From Palleniella intestinalis (GTDB taxonomy: Bacteria > Bacteroidota > Bacteroidia > Bacteroidales > Bacteroidaceae), in contig NZ_JABKKG010000001.1 in the NCBI RefSeq assembly GCF_013166595.1, positions 496,001-560,000 of the forward strand: DNA of 64,000 bases. The letters are read 5' to 3'. Position numbers and translations under genes: made by a program. Positions within the stretch are counted from its first letter, which is position 1; the number at the start of each line of letters is the position of its first letter. The notes under the pieces are model-generated. The model ran no database searches, was not told the DNA's origin, and worked only from the letters and a program-made list of their open reading frames with translations. Below, in pieces: positions 61,677-64,000 of the stretch.

Positions 61677-61703
61677 AATATTCTCCACAGTGTGGAGAAT
61701 ATT
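61677..61703. other. 27-bp perfect palindrome
   Basis: A 13-bp perfect inverted repeat (AATATTCTCCACA and its complement) around one central G, lying between the RlmD remnant and the DUF1016 remnant. It is not followed by a T-run. It may be an operator or a recombination site. Confidence 0.5.
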
Positions 61704-61868
61704 TCAGGGAAAGTGATATAAATTGCCTATAATATACAGTCCCCCTTTACCAAATTCATTGGTCAGTGCTGCTGACAACAGTTTCATTAGTTGCTTGCCG
61801 TATTCAGCATAAGAATTTATCACTGTCCATTTGGGAAGTATCTGCATTAGACGAGACAACTTTAGCAT
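61704..61868 (-). pseudogene. Remnant of a DUF1016 (YhcG) PD-(D/E)XK nuclease gene
   Basis: A 54-codon minus-strand frame reads MLKLSRLMQILPKW, NSYAEYGKQLMKLLSAAL and TNEFGKGGLYIIGNLYHFP. The AEYG-KQL-x5-LS-x2-LT-x-EFGKG stretch is the characteristic N-terminal DUF1016 motif of YhcG nucleases, which often accompany restriction systems. Both ends of the family are missing, and the sequence departs from the family after EFGKG, so it is a fossil. Confidence 0.6.
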
Positions 61869-61913
61869 TATTGTACACTTTACCCCACACTAAAATTTTG
61901 CAGAACAAAAAAA

Positions 61914-61953
61914 ACATAGGGTGCTACTCACTTACAGAGTAGTCTCCCTATGT
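61914..61953 (-). terminator. Terminator after rlmD
   Basis: ACATAGGG...CTACT pairs with AGTAG...CCCTATGT (61914-61953, one internal bulge), followed on the minus strand by eight Ts. It lies 7 bases past the rlmD stop. Confidence 0.9.
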
Positions 61954-61960
61954 TCGGATT

Positions 61961-63418
61961 TTATCTCTTCTCCAACAACACTACGTTCTCAACGTGAGGA
62001 GTGTGCGGGAACATATCAACCGGCTGTACAGCCATAACCTTATATTGTGCGTCAAGCAACTGGAGGTCACGCGCCTGAGTGGCTGGGTTGCAGCTCACAT
62101 AGACAATGCGCTTGGGGGCTGCTCCGATAATGACATTGACAACATCAGGATGCATGCCTGCACGCGGAGGGTCGGTGATTACAACATCCGGCTGTCCATG
62201 CTCTGCGACAAAGTCCGCTGTAAGAATGTCCTTCATGTCACCGGCAAAGAACTCCGTGTTCCCTATGTTGTTTATAGAAGAGTTGACCTTCGCATCCTCT
62301 ATCGCCTCCGGCACATACTCTATTCCGACAACCTTTCCGGCTTTCTTTGCCACGAAATTGGCTATTGTACCGGTACCGGTGTAAAGGTCATAGACAACCT
62401 CATTGCCTGTCAACTGCGCGAAATTGCGCGCAACGGTATAAAGGTGGTACGCCTGGTCGGTGTTTGTCTGATAGAAAGATTTAGGACCTACCTTGAAGCG
62501 AAGGTCTTCCATAACCTCGAAAATATGGTCATTTCCCTTGAAGACATTAACGGTCATGTCACCGAAAGTGTCATTGCACTTCGGATTATACACCCAAAGA
62601 AGGGAGGTAATCTGAGAGAACTTCTCTGCCACGCTGCCAAGTAGCGCCATCGCTTTCTCCTTATCAAAGAGAGTCTGTGCCTCAGCCTCTGCGTATGCCT
62701 CGGCAGGAGCAACGTGCTCAGAAGGGCCGAACTGCATGAGGAACATCCACTCCCCTGTGTTGGAGTTGCGTATCATCATGTCACGAAGGAGCCCGTGCTG
62801 CTCGCGTGGATTGAAGAAAGTGAGATTGTTCTCGCACGCATAGCTATATATGTGGTTGCGTATCTCATTGTTAAGATTCTCCATCAGGTGGCATGTTTCG
62901 ATAGGGAGAATCTTGTCAAACGCCCCTGTGATATGGAAACCTATCGCAGGCTCGAACGGCATGCCGGTGGACATCTGCTCGCGAGTGAGCCAACGCTTGC
63001 ATGAGCATCCGAACTCCAGTTTGTTCCTGTATTCAAATGTCTTGACACTGCCAAGAATAGGACTGCACTCAGGAAGCTCAACATGGCCAATGCGGCGCAA
63101 CTGCTGCATCACTTGGTTCTGCTTCGCCTTCAGCTGCTCCTCGTATGGCAACTGCTGCCATTTGCATCCGCCACACAGACCGAAATGCTTGCACTTCGGC
63201 TCTATACGGATGTCACTGTACTTATGGAATCGTATGACCTCCGCCTCGGCATAAGAATGTTTCTTACGCTTAATCTGCAAATCAACAACATCCCCCGGAA
63301 CACAAAATGGCACGAAAACTACCATGTCGTTCCAACGGACAATACTCTTGCCTTCCGCTGCAATGTCCTCTATTGTTATATTCTCAAGTACAGGTAATGC
63401 TTTTTTCTTTCTTGACAT
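61961..63418 (-). CDS. rlmD: 23S rRNA (uracil-C5)-methyltransferase RlmD
   Basis: A 485-residue enzyme forming m5U in 23S rRNA (U1939 in E. coli). An N-terminal TRAM domain (LENITIEDIAAEGKSIVRWNDMVVFVPFCVPGD) precedes iron-sulphur cysteines in CKHFGLCGGCKW, with a later Cys in IETCHLM. The methyltransferase domain has VYDLYTGTGTIANFVAKK, VITDPPRAGMHPDVV and the catalytic Cys in IVYVSCNPATQARDL. RlmD versus RlmC is judged by the TRAM domain and length. A minus-strand promoter lies at 63510. Confidence 0.92.
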   Translation of the reverse strand: MSRKKKALPVLENITIEDIAAEGKSIVRWNDMVVFVPFCVPGDVVDLQIKRKKHSYAEAEVIRFHKYSDIRIEPKCKHFGLCGGCKWQQLPYEEQLKAKQNQVMQQLRRIGHVELPECSPILGSVKTFEYRNKLEFGCSCKRWLTREQMSTGMPFEPAIGFHITGAFDKILPIETCHLMENLNNEIRNHIYSYACENNLTFFNPREQHGLLRDMMIRNSNTGEWMFLMQFGPSEHVAPAEAYAEAEAQTLFDKEKAMALLGSVAEKFSQITSLLWVYNPKCNDTFGDMTVNVFKGNDHIFEVMEDLRFKVGPKSFYQTNTDQAYHLYTVARNFAQLTGNEVVYDLYTGTGTIANFVAKKAGKVVGIEYVPEAIEDAKVNSSINNIGNTEFFAGDMKDILTADFVAEHGQPDVVITDPPRAGMHPDVVNVIIGAAPKRIVYVSCNPATQARDLQLLDAQYKVMAVQPVDMFPHTPHVENVVLLEKR

Positions 63419-63509
63419 AATGATGTACTATTATTGTATTGCGTTGTAAAACTGCGATTCTCTGACTTTTCGACACAATATGCCGCAAACTTGAAAATCG
63501 AATTTGGTA

Positions 63510-63517
63510 CAAAATTA
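63510..63517 (-). promoter_or_regulatory. -7 element for rlmD
   Basis: Minus strand TAATTTTG, a full TAnnTTTG match, 91 bases upstream of the rlmD ATG and divergent from the ppdK promoter. Confidence 0.55.
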
Positions 63518-63621
63518 CGAATTTTTCAGGAAATGAGCAAAAATATATGGCAAATAAATATTAAGGTTGCAAATATAACAAATAAATTTATTGAAAATTT
63601 GGCTATTACATCAAATATTAG

Positions 63622-63629
63622 TACATTTG
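63622..63629 (+). promoter_or_regulatory. Promoter for ppdK (-7 with -33 TTTG)
   Basis: TACATTTG with TTTG at 63598-63601 and 20 bases between, the complete Bacteroidetes promoter pattern; 50 bases before the ATG. Confidence 0.8.
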
Positions 63630-63679
63630 CATTTCAGATAAACTTAACATTTTAATTCTAACAAAAACCTACAAGCACA

Positions 63680-64000
63680 ATGAGCGAAAAAAGAGTTTAT
63701 ACCTTCGGCAATGGTAAGGCTGAAGGCAATGCGCAGATGCGTGAGAGGCTGGGTGGCAAAGGTGCCAACCTTGCTGAAATGAACCTCATCGGCGTACCAG
63801 TTCCTCCGGGATTCACTATTACGACAGATACCTGTAATGAATATTATGAGGTCGGACAAGACAAGATTGTTGAACTTCTTAAGGATGAAGTCAATGCAGC
63901 TGTCAATCACGTAGAGGAACTGATGAAGTCAAAGTTCGGTGATGTTGAGAATCCTCTCCTCGTGTCTGTACGTTCCGGTGCCCGTGCTTCCATGCCTGGT
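63680..64000 (+). CDS. ppdK: Pyruvate, phosphate dikinase, N-terminal part (truncated by window end)
   Basis: 107 residues of the nucleotide-binding domain: MSEKRVYTFGNGKAEGN, RLGGKGANLAEMNLIGVPVPPGFTITTDTC and LLVSVRSGARASMPG. The enzyme interconverts pyruvate and phosphoenolpyruvate with ATP/AMP and PPi, common in anaerobic glycolysis; together with eno it fits a fermentative Bacteroidales. The rest lies beyond the window. Confidence 0.93.
   Translation, partial: MSEKRVYTFGNGKAEGNAQMRERLGGKGANLAEMNLIGVPVPPGFTITTDTCNEYYEVGQDKIVELLKDEVNAAVNHVEELMKSKFGDVENPLLVSVRSGARASMPG

Overview
The window reads as chromosomal DNA of a member of the Bacteroidales, most likely a Prevotellaceae-like organism. 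The support is: a nuoA-nuoB-nuoC(D) gene order, a type III glutamine synthetase (GlnN), a DUF3127 SSB-like protein, a DUF4835/PorD-type protein of the type IX secretion system, a LolA-ftsK-mutS2 cluster, and many promoters with the Bacteroidetes -7 element TAnnTTTG. No plasmid, phage or insertion-sequence genes are seen. Genus is an inference; no rRNA is present to fix it.

Layout. 1-1101 (minus): start of a nuo (complex I) operon. 1347-1761: two tRNA-Lys genes, each with its own promoter and terminator. 1889-12265 (minus): UvrD-type helicase, OmpA lipoprotein plus MtgA transglycosylase, and the ftsK-lolA-mutS2 cluster. 12373-22766 (plus): a long run of housekeeping and envelope genes (3'-5' exonuclease, rRNA methyltransferase, TilS, beta-helix lipoprotein, cytidine deaminase, WalJ-like hydrolase, GHL10 glycosidase, 5'-nucleotidase, NudC). 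22894-25083: GlnN. 25282-25559: three tRNA-Asp genes in a 102-bp tandem array. 25731-29051 (minus): GH53 galactanase and HtpG.

29505-45849 is a large accessory locus. A small exported protein with a T9SS-like C-terminal domain is followed by one full-length, signal-peptide-bearing Rhs/YD-repeat polymorphic toxin (2113 aa) ending in a GIY-YIG-like nuclease domain, with two tandem immunity genes. Downstream are at least two orphan Rhs C-terminal cassettes (a HExxH metallopeptidase toxin and an HNH toxin). Each starts with the same roughly 200-bp Rhs core and is followed by immunity-type genes. Between them lie decayed Rhs-core pieces, a deletion remnant of a second HNH toxin, a triplicated CPVC immunity family, a family of small lipoproteins (intact and broken), and an orphan DUF6881-like/macro-domain pair. 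The layout looks like a reservoir for swapping toxin tips by recombination.

46082-56052 is core again: enolase, a TrmH-family methyltransferase, the DUF3127 protein, dnaN, a DnaQ-like exonuclease, PorD-like protein, recN, a TPR protein with a dead protease domain, and a YdeI-family protein. 56691-61415 is a strongly AT-rich restriction-modification island: a two-domain (FokI-type) adenine methyltransferase, an HNH endonuclease and a PD-(D/E)XK nuclease-like protein. The 545 bp after it hold two decayed remnants, a RlmD-family C-terminus and a DUF1016/YhcG nuclease N-terminus. The window closes with rlmD (minus) and the start of ppdK (plus).

A dispersed intergenic repeat with GTTACCTTT motifs occurs at four places (about 6256, 14338, 29205 and 56305). 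The strongest candidates for something new are the Rhs cassette array with its visible recombination scars, the dual-nuclease R-M island beside defence-gene remnants, and the dispersed repeat.
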